DNA of 64,000 nucleotides from JACKII01 sp965222315 (GCA_965222315.1 OZ244951.1:1922001-1986000); one strand, 5' to 3'; positions 9,459 to 18,104 are shown, numbered from the stretch's first letter. Notes: a model not told the origin generated them from the sequence alone. Numbers and translations are program-made.

Positions 9459-10127
9459 ATGCTGTTCGCCGCCGACAGCCTGTTCGCCCGCCTGCGCGCT
9501 GCCTGCAAGCCGGAATGGGACTCCTACGTCAAGCATTCCTTCGTGAGGCAACTTGGTGCGGGCACGCTGCCGGAGGCTTCTTTCAAGCGCTATCTGGTTC
9601 AGGACTATCTGTTCCTGATCCACTTCGCCCGTGCCTATGCGCTGGCGGCCTACAAGTCGCGTTCGCTGGAGGACATCAGGGAAGCGGCGGCCGGGCTTTC
9701 CACCATCGCGGACATTGAAATGCGCCTGCACGTCCAGTTCTGTGAAGGCTGGGGCATTTCGGAAGAAGAGATGCAGGCGGAGCCGGAAGCCCGAGAAACC
9801 ATGGCCTATACCCGCTACGTGCTGGAAGCCGGCATGGCGGGCGATGTGCTCGACCTGTACGCCGCGCTGGCGCCGTGTATCGTTGGTTATGGCGAAATCG
9901 GCTCCATGCTGCATGGTGCCGACAATCTGGATGGGAATCCGTATAGAGCCTGGATCGAGATGTATTCCAGCAACGAGTATCAGGCCGGGGCGCGCCGCAC
10001 GGTGGCCCACATGGACCGGCTGATGGCTTCGCGCGGCGGCGATGGCCGTTTTGAGGCGCTGGCCGGAACCTTCCGGGAGGCGACCCGCCTGGAAGCGTCG
10101 TTCTGGGATATGGGCCTGAAGGGATAG
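9459..10127 (+). CDS. tenA: TenA-family aminopyrimidine aminohydrolase
   Basis: 222-aa all-helical protein of the TenA/thiaminase II family, which salvages the pyrimidine of degraded thiamin (aminopyrimidine to hydroxymethylpyrimidine). The active-site blocks are YLVQDYLFLIHFARAYALA (Asp/Tyr pair at 49-50), ALAPCIVGYGEIG with the nucleophile Cys140, the YSSNEY tyrosines and the late Glu in RLEASFWDMG. The nucleophile is kept, so the hydrolase activity is plausible. AGGGAG lies ahead of the ATG. It sits between ferredoxin and mnmA on one strand with short gaps; no TPP riboswitch is visible upstream. Confidence 0.9.
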   Translation: MLFAADSLFARLRAACKPEWDSYVKHSFVRQLGAGTLPEASFKRYLVQDYLFLIHFARAYALAAYKSRSLEDIREAAAGLSTIADIEMRLHVQFCEGWGISEEEMQAEPEARETMAYTRYVLEAGMAGDVLDLYAALAPCIVGYGEIGSMLHGADNLDGNPYRAWIEMYSSNEYQAGARRTVAHMDRLMASRGGDGRFEALAGTFREATRLEASFWDMGLKG

Positions 10128-10134
10128 GCCAGAC

Positions 10135-11295
10135 GTGAACACGGCGCTCCAGCAACGCTTCGATCTCGACCTTGATCTGGCGAAACCGCCATCGCAGAGC
10201 CGCGTCGTCGTCGCGATGTCCGGCGGTGTCGACAGCAGTGTCGCGGCAGCCATGGTGGCGGCCGCAGGCTATGACACTGTCGGCGTGACCCTCCAGCTCT
10301 ACGATCATGGCGCCGCGGTGGAGCGCAAGGGCGCATGTTGTGCCGGCCAGGATATCCACGACGCCCGCAACGTCGCCGACCGCGTCGGCATCCCGCACTA
10401 TGTCCTCGACTATGAGACCCGTTTCCGCCAGTCGGTGATGGATGATTTCGCCGACGCCTACCTGCGCGGTGAGACGCCGATTCCCTGCGTGCGTTGCAAC
10501 CAGACCGTCAAGTTCCGCGACCTGCTCGATACCGCGCGCGATTTGGAGGCGGACGCGCTGGTGACCGGCCATTACGTCCAGCGGCTTGCGGCCGAGCAGG
10601 GGGCGGAGATGCACGCGGCGGTCGATCCGTCGCGCGACCAGTCCTACTTCCTGTTTGCGACGACCCAGGAACAGCTCGATTTCTTGCGCTTCCCCTTGGG
10701 CGGCCTGCCGAAGACCGAGACCCGCGCCCTGGCTGACCGGTTCGGCCTGCCGGTCGCGGCAAAGCCCGACAGCCAGGACATTTGCTTTGTGCCCAATGGC
10801 TCCTACGCGAGCGTGGTGGAGAAACTGCGGCCCGGCGCCATTGAGCCAGGCGAGATTGTGGACCGGGCAGGCAATGTGCTGGGCGGGCACAAGGGCATAA
10901 TCCACTTCACCGTCGGCCAGCGCCGCGGCCTGAACCTCGGCAATACCGATGGCAAGGGGGAGCCGCTTTATGTCGTCGCACTGGACGCCGCCACCAAGCG
11001 CGTCATCGTCGGGCCGAAGGCCGCGCTTGGCCGGCGCTATGTGCGCGTGAATGAATTGAACTGGCTGGGCCACGCTCCGCTTGGCGGGGAGCCGGTGCGG
11101 TGTACCGTCAAGCTCCGTTCCACCATGCCCGCCGTTGCTGCGGCGATTGCCAGCGACGGCGTGGGCGGAGCGCATGTGGTGCTGGATGCGCCGGAATTTG
11201 GCATCGCGCCTGGGCAGGCGTGTGTTGCCTATGACGGGATGCGCGTGCTTGGCGGCGGCTGGCTCGCCGGGACGGCGGAGGAGCCGCCAGCGTGA
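10135..11295 (+). CDS. mnmA: tRNA-specific 2-thiouridylase
   Basis: 386-aa enzyme that thiolates U34 of tRNA-Lys, -Glu and -Gln. The N-terminal PP-loop is SGGVDSS near residue 30; the catalytic cysteines sit in TPIPCVRCNQ and in SQDICFVPNG, and KDQSYFLF-type DQSYFLF follows. The C-terminal half has the TVGQRRGL and LDAATKRVIVG beta domains. The start is GTG at 10135, 7 bp after tenA. Its stop overlaps the next start (GTGA), so translation of the folate gene is coupled. The nearby SelD could supply selenophosphate for converting 2-thiouridine to 2-selenouridine, but the selenotransferase MnmH is not in the window. Confidence 0.95.
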   Translation: MNTALQQRFDLDLDLAKPPSQSRVVVAMSGGVDSSVAAAMVAAAGYDTVGVTLQLYDHGAAVERKGACCAGQDIHDARNVADRVGIPHYVLDYETRFRQSVMDDFADAYLRGETPIPCVRCNQTVKFRDLLDTARDLEADALVTGHYVQRLAAEQGAEMHAAVDPSRDQSYFLFATTQEQLDFLRFPLGGLPKTETRALADRFGLPVAAKPDSQDICFVPNGSYASVVEKLRPGAIEPGEIVDRAGNVLGGHKGIIHFTVGQRRGLNLGNTDGKGEPLYVVALDAATKRVIVGPKAALGRRYVRVNELNWLGHAPLGGEPVRCTVKLRSTMPAVAAAIASDGVGGAHVVLDAPEFGIAPGQACVAYDGMRVLGGGWLAGTAEEPPA

Positions 11296-11879
11296 GTGAA
11301 ACGGCACGCTGGAAGAAAGAACAGCGCGGGCGCTTGCGTGTCTTGCGGCAGGGCCTGGACCCTTTGTTCAAGGCGGAGGCCGACGCCCAAATCGCCCGAT
11401 CGATCGAAGACGTCTTGCTGGAGATCGCCTCTGGCAGCTTTGCGTTTTATTGGCCGATGCCGGGTGAGCCGGACCTGCGGGAGGCGGCTGCCGGGTGGAG
11501 CCGGGGAGGGGCAGCCGCCGCCCTGCCGGAGACGATCCGCGGGGAGCCCCTGACATTTCGCCCCTGGACGCCTGGCTGCGCCATGCGTGCGGGCGTTTGG
11601 AACATCCCCGTGCCCGTCACGGAAGCGGAGGCACATCCGGCGGTTCTGCTGATCCCCTGCCTTGGCTTTGATGTGCACGGCTACCGGCTGGGTTTTGGCG
11701 GCGGCTTCTATGACCGGACGCTGGCGGCGCTTGCGCCCCGGCCGCTGGCGGTAGGGGTCGGCTTCAGCGTTTGTGAACTCCCCAGCATCCGGCCAGAGCC
11801 GCATGATATTCCGATGGACGTGATCGTGACGGAGCGCTCGATTGTCTGGCATTCGCCAAATCGGACAGCCAACCGTTGA
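11292..11879 (+). CDS. 5-formyltetrahydrofolate cyclo-ligase
   Basis: 195-aa enzyme that converts 5-formyl-THF to 5,10-methenyl-THF with ATP. The signature is complete: FYWPMPGEPDLR early, then LIPCLGFDVHGYRLGFGGGFYDRTLA near 120-145 with the Gly-rich nucleotide loop, and a C-terminal HDIPMDVIVTE. The start is GTG at 11292, overlapping the mnmA stop by 4 bp, so it is the last gene of the ferredoxin-tenA-mnmA run. The tRNA gene follows about 70 bp later. Length is usual for the family. Confidence 0.93.
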   Translation: MSETARWKKEQRGRLRVLRQGLDPLFKAEADAQIARSIEDVLLEIASGSFAFYWPMPGEPDLREAAAGWSRGGAAAALPETIRGEPLTFRPWTPGCAMRAGVWNIPVPVTEAEAHPAVLLIPCLGFDVHGYRLGFGGGFYDRTLAALAPRPLAVGVGFSVCELPSIRPEPHDIPMDVIVTERSIVWHSPNRTANR

Positions 11880-11947
11880 CAGGCCGGAAAACCCCCGCCA
11901 TATAGCCCCTTCTTCCGCGCCCGACAGTGTGCGCGGGGGCCTTGGTT

Positions 11948-12024
11948 GGCGGAGTAGCTCAGTCGGTTAGAGCAGCGGAATCATAATCCGCGTGTCGGGG
12001 GTTCAAGTCCCTCCTCCGCTACCA
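11948..12024 (+). tRNA. tRNA with CAT anticodon (probably elongator Met)
   Basis: Full cloverleaf with encoded CCA. The acceptor stem GGCGGAG pairs with CTCCGCT (one G-U at the base), the D arm is GCTC/GAGC, the anticodon stem GCGGA/TCCGC encloses loop ATCATAA, the T arm has TTCAAGT, and the discriminator base is A. CAT could be Met or the lysidine-modified Ile2. I prefer elongator Met from overall resemblance to alphaproteobacterial tRNA-Met; it lacks the initiator's three G-C pairs. Confidence 0.93.
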
Positions 12025-12049
12025 AACCTGCCTTTAACAGCCTGCCCGT

Positions 12050-12071
12050 TTGATGAGTACTCTGTCATCAA
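12050..12071. terminator. Hairpin between tRNA and homocysteine methyltransferase
   Basis: Perfect 7-bp inverted repeat TTGATGA / TCATCAA with an 8-nt loop, placed between the tRNA and the 3' end of the opposite-strand gene. There is no U-run, so termination is only a guess. Confidence 0.35.
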
Positions 12072-12074
12072 GGT

Positions 12075-13031
12075 TCATCCCGCCCGGTTTTGCCTGGCCA
12101 CGGTGACGCTGCGGGCGATTTTGCCCAGATGGGTGTCCCAGGTGCCGCAGCAACCGCCCCACATATCGACATTCGGAAATCGTTTCGCCAAATCACCCAT
12201 TCGGCGTCCGAGATCCTGGGGATCACCTTCTTCGAGATGACCCAGGCTGCAAAGCGCGATCTTGTCCATCATCGCTGCATTGGGACGCAGATTTCGGATT
12301 CGTTGAGACCAACCGCCTGGCTCCAACGCCGGTTCGAACTCCAGCGGATGAGAGCAATTCACACCGTAGCTATCTGGCTTCTCGTCCCCTGTTAAGGCGT
12401 CCACGGTCTCGATTGCTTCCTTCAGGCTGGGCCCGGAGCGTAGCCGATGATCGCTGGTCAATGTGAACGATACACACAATGGAATGCCAGTTTTTGCGGC
12501 CGCACGGGATAGACCGACCGTTTCGGGAATGTTGTTGAAGGTGGCGCCCCAGGCCAGATCGACACCGGCTTTCCGCAGGCTGTTGAGCTGGTGGCTGTGA
12601 TAGTCCTCCGCCTCGTCGGCGGTGATGGTTTTGTTCAGCGAATAGGCGTCGCCGCGCGGCCCTACAATTCCGGCATACTTGATTGCTTTGATTTCTCCTT
12701 CATAGGGCTTGGCAGCCTCCCGCAGGAAATCGATGCTGCGGAACTGCATCTCTTCCAGGCCTTCGGCCGAATAGCCAAGCAATTGACCCCAGTCAGGACT
12801 GGCCCGGTAATCCAGCCCACCCATCAGAGCCGCGCAGCCCGTCTCAGAGACGGTATCTAAATAGCGTCTATACATGCCCTTTAACGCATCGACAGCGTCG
12901 GAATTGTCGAGCAGGGGAAACATCGCGAACTCGGGGAGATCGAACCCGTATTTGTACATCATTTCCGTCTCGGACCCTCCCTCGGTCAGGTAGATTGTGT
13001 CCGGTGATTGTTTGGGAAATTGTCGCGTCAT
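12075..13031 (-). CDS. Homocysteine S-methyltransferase family protein
   Basis: 318-aa Zn-dependent methyltransferase domain (TIM barrel) like that of MmuM or the N-terminal module of MetH. The N-terminal block is LTEGGSETEMMYKYG and the zinc cysteines are in GVNCSHP (one) and GGCCGTWDTH (two). Family members move methyl from S-methylmethionine, betaine or similar donors to homocysteine; the donor here is unknown. A stand-alone protein of this length cannot use methylcobalamin by itself. It diverges from a TetR regulator 194 bp away, and an inverted repeat (TGACCG-N5-CGGTCA) lies about 20 bp before its start, so the regulator may control it. Confidence 0.85.
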   Translation of the reverse strand: MTRQFPKQSPDTIYLTEGGSETEMMYKYGFDLPEFAMFPLLDNSDAVDALKGMYRRYLDTVSETGCAALMGGLDYRASPDWGQLLGYSAEGLEEMQFRSIDFLREAAKPYEGEIKAIKYAGIVGPRGDAYSLNKTITADEAEDYHSHQLNSLRKAGVDLAWGATFNNIPETVGLSRAAAKTGIPLCVSFTLTSDHRLRSGPSLKEAIETVDALTGDEKPDSYGVNCSHPLEFEPALEPGGWSQRIRNLRPNAAMMDKIALCSLGHLEEGDPQDLGRRMGDLAKRFPNVDMWGGCCGTWDTHLGKIARSVTVARQNRAG

Positions 13032-13051
13032 GGTGTTTCCGTCCTTCGATA

Positions 13052-13068
13052 TGACCGGAGAGCGGTCA
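13052..13068. promoter_or_regulatory. Inverted repeat TGACCG-N5-CGGTCA, candidate operator
   Basis: Perfect 6-bp arms with a 5-nt spacer, about 20 bp upstream of the homocysteine methyltransferase start and in the region shared with the divergent TetR gene. Fits a dimeric regulator site, by inference only. Confidence 0.4.
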
Positions 13069-13198
13069 CTTGTTGAATGGGACTTTGACCCTACGGCTAT
13101 CTCCGTCAGTATCTAGTGCACCAGAGGTCAACTTGCCGGAGGCTGCGGAGGTGCATACTGTTTTCACAGAAAACAATTGTGAGCCTGCCTTCATGATT

Positions 13199-13217
13199 TT
13201 TTGCGAACATCGCAAAA
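13199..13217. promoter_or_regulatory. Inverted repeat TTTTGCGA-ACA-TCGCAAAA, candidate TetR operator
   Basis: Perfect 8-bp arms around a 3-nt spacer, ending 8 bp before the first ATG of the TetR gene. Size and symmetry match TetR-family operators, and autoregulation is usual in that family. Confidence 0.55.
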
Positions 13218-13225
13218 GTTAAAAA

Positions 13226-13864
13226 ATGAAAATAAAAATGTCATTCTTAAAGCCACGGAACATGTCAACTAATAGAGACAAATTACTGACCGCAGCAGAG
13301 TTTGCTATTTTGGAAAAAGGCGTCGCAGCAACATCGATAGATGAACTGATTGCCGAGGTGGGCATAACCAAGAGCGGCTTTTTTTATCACTTCCAAAACA
13401 AAAGTGCGCTCGTCCATGCCCTGTTGCAGCGCCATCTGGAAGAAGAAGAGGCCTGGTTTGAGCAATTGTTTCAGCGCGCCAGCCGCACTAGCGATGATCC
13501 GTTGGAAAGCTTCCTGACATTTCTGCGCTTTCTGACGGAAGATATGCAGAACCTGCCTAACGTTCATCCCGGATGCCTGATTTCCGCCTGCTGCTATCAG
13601 GAGCGGTTGTTTGAGCGGGATGTGCATGACATTGCCGCCGAGAACCTGCTTTGTTGGCGGCGGCGGTTCCGGGGCGAGCTTGCGGCTATCGAGGCGGTCC
13701 ATCCCTTGCAAATTCCAGTCGATCTAGACGCGCTCGCCGACACGCTGACTGCATTGATCGACGGAGCCATAATTCTGTCGAAAGTTGTCCGGGAAAAGGA
13801 TGTGCTCCCGAACCAGGTGACAATTTACAGCCAGTTCATCAGGGCCGCATTCAACGGCATATGA
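13226..13864 (+). CDS. TetR-family transcriptional regulator
   Basis: 212-aa regulator. The N-terminal helix-turn-helix is clear: RDKLLTAAEFAILEKG, then ATSIDELIAEVGITKSGFFYHFQNKSALVHALL. The ligand domain has the Cys-rich HPGCLISACCYQE stretch, unusual enough to suggest thiol or metal sensitivity, but that is speculation. The start is uncertain: ATG at 13226, 13238 or 13262 (MSTNRDKLL); none has a strong ribosome site, and the 13262 start would give the usual TetR N-terminus. It is divergent from the homocysteine methyltransferase, the likely target, with two inverted repeats between them. Confidence 0.9.
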   Translation: MKIKMSFLKPRNMSTNRDKLLTAAEFAILEKGVAATSIDELIAEVGITKSGFFYHFQNKSALVHALLQRHLEEEEAWFEQLFQRASRTSDDPLESFLTFLRFLTEDMQNLPNVHPGCLISACCYQERLFERDVHDIAAENLLCWRRRFRGELAAIEAVHPLQIPVDLDALADTLTALIDGAIILSKVVREKDVLPNQVTIYSQFIRAAFNGI

Positions 13865-14057
13865 GGAATTTTGCCCTAGGCAGGTGGTGGGGACGTTGCT
13901 GTCTCAGGTCACCATATCTTGGTATCTTCCCACGCCACATTCTTGTCGTTCCTTTGCCCAGCAGGCAAATTCGTCTGACTATTGATGGCGTTGTGGAAAA
14001 TTTGCCACCGCTCCTTGGCTTGTCCCGCAAACGCTCTTAAATTGATGCGGTCTTGCT

Positions 14058-14589
14058 ATGCTAAAGGCTTTCCATCATCCGTTACGCATCGACCTTTCAA
14101 GATCAAGCCACTTGCGCCTGCGAGTGGGAGGGCTGTGAGGAGGAGGCCGCATATCCGGCCCCAGCCAGCCCAAAACGCCTGCGCGAACGGCGGTTCTTCT
14201 GTCTTGAGCATGTACGCGAATACAACCGGGCCTGGAACTACTATGCCAATATGACGCCGGAGGAGATGGAACAGCACCGCCGGCGCGATACAGTCTGGCA
14301 GCGGCCCACTTGGCCATTTAGCCGGGGTAATATCAGCCGCCAGAGCGGTGCTGAACAGGCAAGGCACCAGGGCAAGCGTCAGCGCATGCCCGTAACGGCG
14401 GAAGAACGCCGCGCTGCCAAGGAACTTGACCTTGAGGTGCCTTATACGGAGGATAGCCTTAAGTCCTGCTATCGCATTCATGCGAAAGCAGCGCATCCTG
14501 ACCTGAACCCCGACAAGCCTAACGCAGAAGAACGCTTCAAACGGCTGCGCGAAGCGTATATGACACTGCGACAACCATTGACGAAATAG
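14058..14589 (+). pseudogene. J-domain protein, N-terminal part apparently frameshifted
   Basis: The intact frame from ATG 14251 gives 112 aa ending in a J domain: YTEDSLKSCYRIHAKAAHPDLNPD with the HPD tripeptide, then EERFKRLREAYMTL. Upstream, in the same frame from about 14110, the DNA encodes CEWEGCEEEAAYPAP, RRFFCLEHVREYN and RAWNYYANM, the Cys-containing N-terminal region of a common alphaproteobacterial DnaJ-like family. That frame has no start codon before a TAA at 14062. ATG 14058 opens another frame (MLKAFHHPLRIDLSRSS) that looks like the missing N-terminus, so one extra base near 14095-14118 would explain the break. It may be a sequencing error, a decayed gene, or a shorter protein from 14251. 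It lies directly before cobS, as is common in alphaproteobacteria. Confidence 0.7.
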
Positions 14590-14613
14590 CCTACACCCGT
14601 TGGATCCATACCT

Positions 14614-15609
14614 ATGAGCGTTGAGCAAGATTCGACCGGCATGCCGACCGGAATGCCGGATACCCAAATTTCTGTGCGCGAAGTGTTCGGGATCGATTCC
14701 GACATGGTCTGCCCGGCATTCTCCGACCGCAGCGAGCATGTGCCGGACCTGGACGAGACCTATCACTTCGATCCGCAGACCACGCTGGCCATTCTGGCGG
14801 GCTTTGCCCACAACCGCCGCGTTATGATCCAGGGCTATCACGGCACTGGCAAGTCCACCCACATCGAGCAGGTGGCGGCCCGTCTGAACTGGCCGTGTAT
14901 CCGCGTGAACCTCGACAGCCATGTCAGCCGTATCGATCTGGTCGGCAAGGACGCCATCGTCCTGCGCGACGGTCAGCAGGTAACAGAATTCCGCGAAGGC
15001 CTGTTGCCCTGGGCGCTGCAACACCCGACTGCGCTCGTCTTTGACGAATACGATGCCGGCCGCCCGGACGTGATGTTCGTGATCCAGCGTGTGCTGGAGG
15101 TCGAGGGCAAACTGACCCTGCTCGACCAAAACCGCGTGATCCGCCCGCATGAAGGCTTCCGCCTGTTCTCGACGGCCAACACGGTCGGTCTCGGCGATAC
15201 CACTGGGCTCTATCACGGCACGCAGCAGATCAACCAGGGCCAGATGGACCGCTGGAATATCGTGGTCACGCTGAACTATCTCGAAGCCGAGGAAGAGGTG
15301 AAGATTGTCACCGCCAAGGTCGAGGAACTGATGGGCGAAGAAGGCCAGAAGCTCTGTGGCCAGATGGTGGCGTTGGCGGAAATGACCCGGCATGGTTTCA
15401 TGCGCGGCGAACTCTCGACCGTTATGTCGCCGCGTACCGTGATTACCTGGGCGCAGAACACCCAGATCTTCAACGATATCGGCATGGCGTTCCGTTTCAC
15501 CTTCCTGAACAAGTGCGACGAGTCGGAGCGTGGATTGGTGGCCGAATACTACCAGCGCTGTTTTGGTGAGGAGCTGCCGGAAAGTGTGGTTGCCCGCGCT
15601 GCCGAGTAA
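14614..15609 (+). CDS. cobS: Aerobic cobaltochelatase subunit CobS
   Basis: 331-aa AAA+ ATPase which, with CobT and CobN, inserts cobalt into hydrogenobyrinic acid a,c-diamide in aerobic cobalamin synthesis. Walker A GYHGTGKST is at 74-82, Walker B is ALVFDEYDAGRPD near 143, and sensor residues are in FSTANTVGLGD. The N-terminus (SVREVFGIDSD) is typical of CobS. cobT starts 31 bp downstream. No CobN or other cob gene lies in the window, which is common, as cobST is often separate from the main cluster. Confidence 0.96.
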   Translation: MSVEQDSTGMPTGMPDTQISVREVFGIDSDMVCPAFSDRSEHVPDLDETYHFDPQTTLAILAGFAHNRRVMIQGYHGTGKSTHIEQVAARLNWPCIRVNLDSHVSRIDLVGKDAIVLRDGQQVTEFREGLLPWALQHPTALVFDEYDAGRPDVMFVIQRVLEVEGKLTLLDQNRVIRPHEGFRLFSTANTVGLGDTTGLYHGTQQINQGQMDRWNIVVTLNYLEAEEEVKIVTAKVEELMGEEGQKLCGQMVALAEMTRHGFMRGELSTVMSPRTVITWAQNTQIFNDIGMAFRFTFLNKCDESERGLVAEYYQRCFGEELPESVVARAAE

Positions 15610-15640
15610 TCGCGTCTTAATAGGTTAGGGAGCAGCTTCT

Positions 15641-17482
15641 ATGGCGACGCCTGAAAAGCGCACCGCAATCGAGGAATTCAAGCGCGCGACATCCTCTACC
15701 ATGCGCGTGCTGTCGCTGGCGGAGGATGAGATCGAGGTCGTATTCGGCCCCGATCCCGCCCGCATGGACGGCAACACGGCGCGCCTGCAGATGCCGGCCC
15801 GTTCCCTGCCTGCCAATGAGGCTGCGCAGGTGCGCGGCGAATCCGACGCCATGGCGCTGCGCAAGCGGTATCACGACGCGAAGACTCATCGGCAAAACAG
15901 CCCAAAAAGCAAGACTGCCCGCGCGGTCTTCGACGCGGTGGAACAGGTGCGGTGTGAGGCTCTGGGCTCGCGGCATCGCGCCGGTGTCGCCGACAATCTC
16001 CAGGCCGCGTTGACGGAGCAGGTGCGCCGCAAGGGCTACGCCCGGATGACCGAGGTTGAGCCGGCCCAGATGCCTGACCTGCTGTCCATGCTGGCCCGCG
16101 AGGCCATGACTGGCCAGGAAGTGCCGGAAGAGGCGCGGGTAATTGTCGATCAGATGCGGGAAAAGGTCTCTGAATCGGCTATGGAGTCGATGGCGCGTCT
16201 GAACGACAGCGCCCACGACCAGGAAACCTTCGCCCAGATGGTGCACGAACTGCTTCAGGAATTGGAGCTGGAAGCCGAATTCGGTGACGACAGCGACGAC
16301 CAGGAAGAAGGCGATCAGTCCGAGGATCAACAGGAGTCCCAGTCCGAGGATTCCGGTGAAAGCGATGAAACCTCCTCCATGTCCGCCGAAGGAGAGATGG
16401 ACTCTTCCGACAGCGACGACGCCTCCATGGAAGAGGGCGAGATGGACATGGACGCGGACGCCGCGCTTGGCGACGACGAAATGGACGGCTCGACCACACC
16501 GCAGCAGCGGCCGAACGATCGTTCCAACAGTGCCGCGGCGATGTACCGGCCTTACACAACGCAGTATGACGAGATCGTCACGGCCGAGGCGTTGTGTGAT
16601 GAGGATGAACTGGGCCGTTTGCGGCACCACCTGGACCAGCAACTTTCCAACATGCAGGGCGTAGTGACGCGACTTGCCAATCGCCTGCAACGCAAGCTGA
16701 TGGCGCAGCAGACCCGGTCCTGGGACTTCGACCTGGAAGAAGGAATGCTCGATACGGCGCGGCTCGCGCGGATTGTCGCAAACCCGACCCACGCGCTCAC
16801 CTACAAGATGGAGCGCGAGACCGAATTCCGCGACACGGTGGTCACCCTGCTGATCGACAATTCCGGCTCCATGCGTGGCCGTCCGATCACCGTGGCGGCC
16901 ATGTGCGCAGACATTATGGCGCGGACGCTGGAGCGTTGCGGCGTTAGCGTTGAGATCCTTGGCTTCACCACGCGTGCCTGGAAAGGCGGGCAGAGCCGTG
17001 AGAAGTGGCTTGCGGAGGGCAAGCCCTCCAACCCAGGCCGTCTGAACGACCTGCGCCATATCGTTTACAAGGAAGCGGACGCGCCCTGGCGGCGGTCGCG
17101 CAAGAATCTGGGCCTGATGCTGCGCGAAGGCATCCTGAAGGAAAACATCGACGGTGAGGCGCTCGCCTGGGCGCATAGCCGCATCGTGAACCGGCCGGAA
17201 GACCGGCGTATCCTGATGGTGATCTCCGACGGTGCGCCGGTGGACGACTCCACCCTTTCGGTCAATCCGGGCAATTACCTGGAAAAGAACCTGCGGGAGG
17301 TGATCGACTATATCGAGCGCCGCTCGCCGGTTGAACTGATCGCCATCGGCATCGGCCACGACGTGACCCGCTATTACAAGCGCGCAGTCACGATTTTCGA
17401 TGCCGACCAATTGGGCGGCGCGATGCTGGGCCAGCTCACCGGCCTGTTCGATGACGAACGCACCGGTGGCCGCCGCCGCTGA
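15641..17482 (+). CDS. cobT: Aerobic cobaltochelatase subunit CobT
   Basis: 613-aa partner of CobS. Three regions are visible: an N-terminal helical domain (1-200), a very acidic Asp/Glu/Ser-rich linker (about 205-290), and a C-terminal von Willebrand A domain whose MIDAS motif DNSGS is at 406-410, with the later metal-site Asp in ISDGAPVDDS. The acidic linker is a normal feature of CobT. It is transcribed with cobS and convergent with sixA, whose stop is only 6 bp away, so the two transcripts overlap at their ends. Confidence 0.95.
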   Translation: MATPEKRTAIEEFKRATSSTMRVLSLAEDEIEVVFGPDPARMDGNTARLQMPARSLPANEAAQVRGESDAMALRKRYHDAKTHRQNSPKSKTARAVFDAVEQVRCEALGSRHRAGVADNLQAALTEQVRRKGYARMTEVEPAQMPDLLSMLAREAMTGQEVPEEARVIVDQMREKVSESAMESMARLNDSAHDQETFAQMVHELLQELELEAEFGDDSDDQEEGDQSEDQQESQSEDSGESDETSSMSAEGEMDSSDSDDASMEEGEMDMDADAALGDDEMDGSTTPQQRPNDRSNSAAAMYRPYTTQYDEIVTAEALCDEDELGRLRHHLDQQLSNMQGVVTRLANRLQRKLMAQQTRSWDFDLEEGMLDTARLARIVANPTHALTYKMERETEFRDTVVTLLIDNSGSMRGRPITVAAMCADIMARTLERCGVSVEILGFTTRAWKGGQSREKWLAEGKPSNPGRLNDLRHIVYKEADAPWRRSRKNLGLMLREGILKENIDGEALAWAHSRIVNRPEDRRILMVISDGAPVDDSTLSVNPGNYLEKNLREVIDYIERRSPVELIAIGIGHDVTRYYKRAVTIFDADQLGGAMLGQLTGLFDDERTGGRRR

Positions 17483-17488
17483 CGGGTG

Positions 17489-18004
17489 TCAGGCCCAGGT
17501 TTCGGGATGGAGAACGCGTTCCAGCTTTACGGAGGCTGGCCGCAGCTTCCGCCATTGGCCGTTCAAGACCGTAAAGCTGGCGCTGGTGGCAGGCGGGAAG
17601 CCGTCAATAGCGGCTCCTGCGAGATAAGACACGGCGTGGGCAATGCCCGGATTGTGGGCGATGAGCAGCACGTGGCCGGACATTGGGTCTGCGTGCGCAC
17701 CTAATGTTTTCAGAATGGTTTCTTCCGTGCTGTCATAGAGATCAGGCAGGACGAGCAACGGCGCCCGCACCTGTGCTGCGGCTAGAAGGTTGCGGGCCGT
17801 TTGCAGGGTCCGCTCCGCGTCGGAGCAGAGGACCTGGTGGGGCGGCTGCCGGTCCTGGGCAAGTCGCTTGCCCATGGTCCGGGCCTGAAGCACACCGTTT
17901 TCCGTCAATGGGCGGGCGAGGTCGGTCGTACCGACCGGCGGCAGGTCCGCGTCTGCATGGCGCATCAAGGTGAGCCGCAGCCCCGGTGTTCCACTATCTG
18001 CCAC
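17489..18004 (-). CDS. SixA-like histidine phosphatase
   Basis: 171 aa from the GTG at 18004, chosen because GAGGG precedes it and because longer starts would run into the ppk promoter and start. Histidine-phosphatase superfamily: LTLMRHADADL (catalytic RH), LTENGVLQARTMGKRL, CSDAERTLQTARNLL and LLIAHNPGI with the second His. Length and spacing fit SixA, which dephosphorylates phosphohistidine on phosphorelay or PTS proteins. It is divergent from ppk (100 bp). Confidence 0.85.
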   Translation of the reverse strand: MADSGTPGLRLTLMRHADADLPPVGTTDLARPLTENGVLQARTMGKRLAQDRQPPHQVLCSDAERTLQTARNLLAAAQVRAPLLVLPDLYDSTEETILKTLGAHADPMSGHVLLIAHNPGIAHAVSYLAGAAIDGFPPATSASFTVLNGQWRKLRPASVKLERVLHPETWA

Positions 18005-18104
18005 GTCCCGCCCTCTGGTTTTCTCGGTTACATATCTATAGGCACTTAAGCTTACACCGCGGTTCTGGCATAACGCTACCAGGGCGGCTTGAAATGAGGC
18101 CGGT

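Noticed and set aside
9676..11307. 543-codon minus-strand frame
   Set aside because: Opposite tenA and mnmA; sequence has no coherent motifs.
11948..12024. tRNA-Ile2 (lysidine) reading of the CAT tRNA
   Set aside because: Not excluded, but overall sequence looks more like elongator Met; a profile scan with identity elements would settle it.
14056..15393. 445-codon minus-strand frame
   Set aside because: Covers cobS and the broken J-domain gene on the opposite strand; no motif.
15617..17410. 597-codon minus-strand frame
   Set aside because: Lies wholly opposite cobT, which has clear MIDAS and domain structure.
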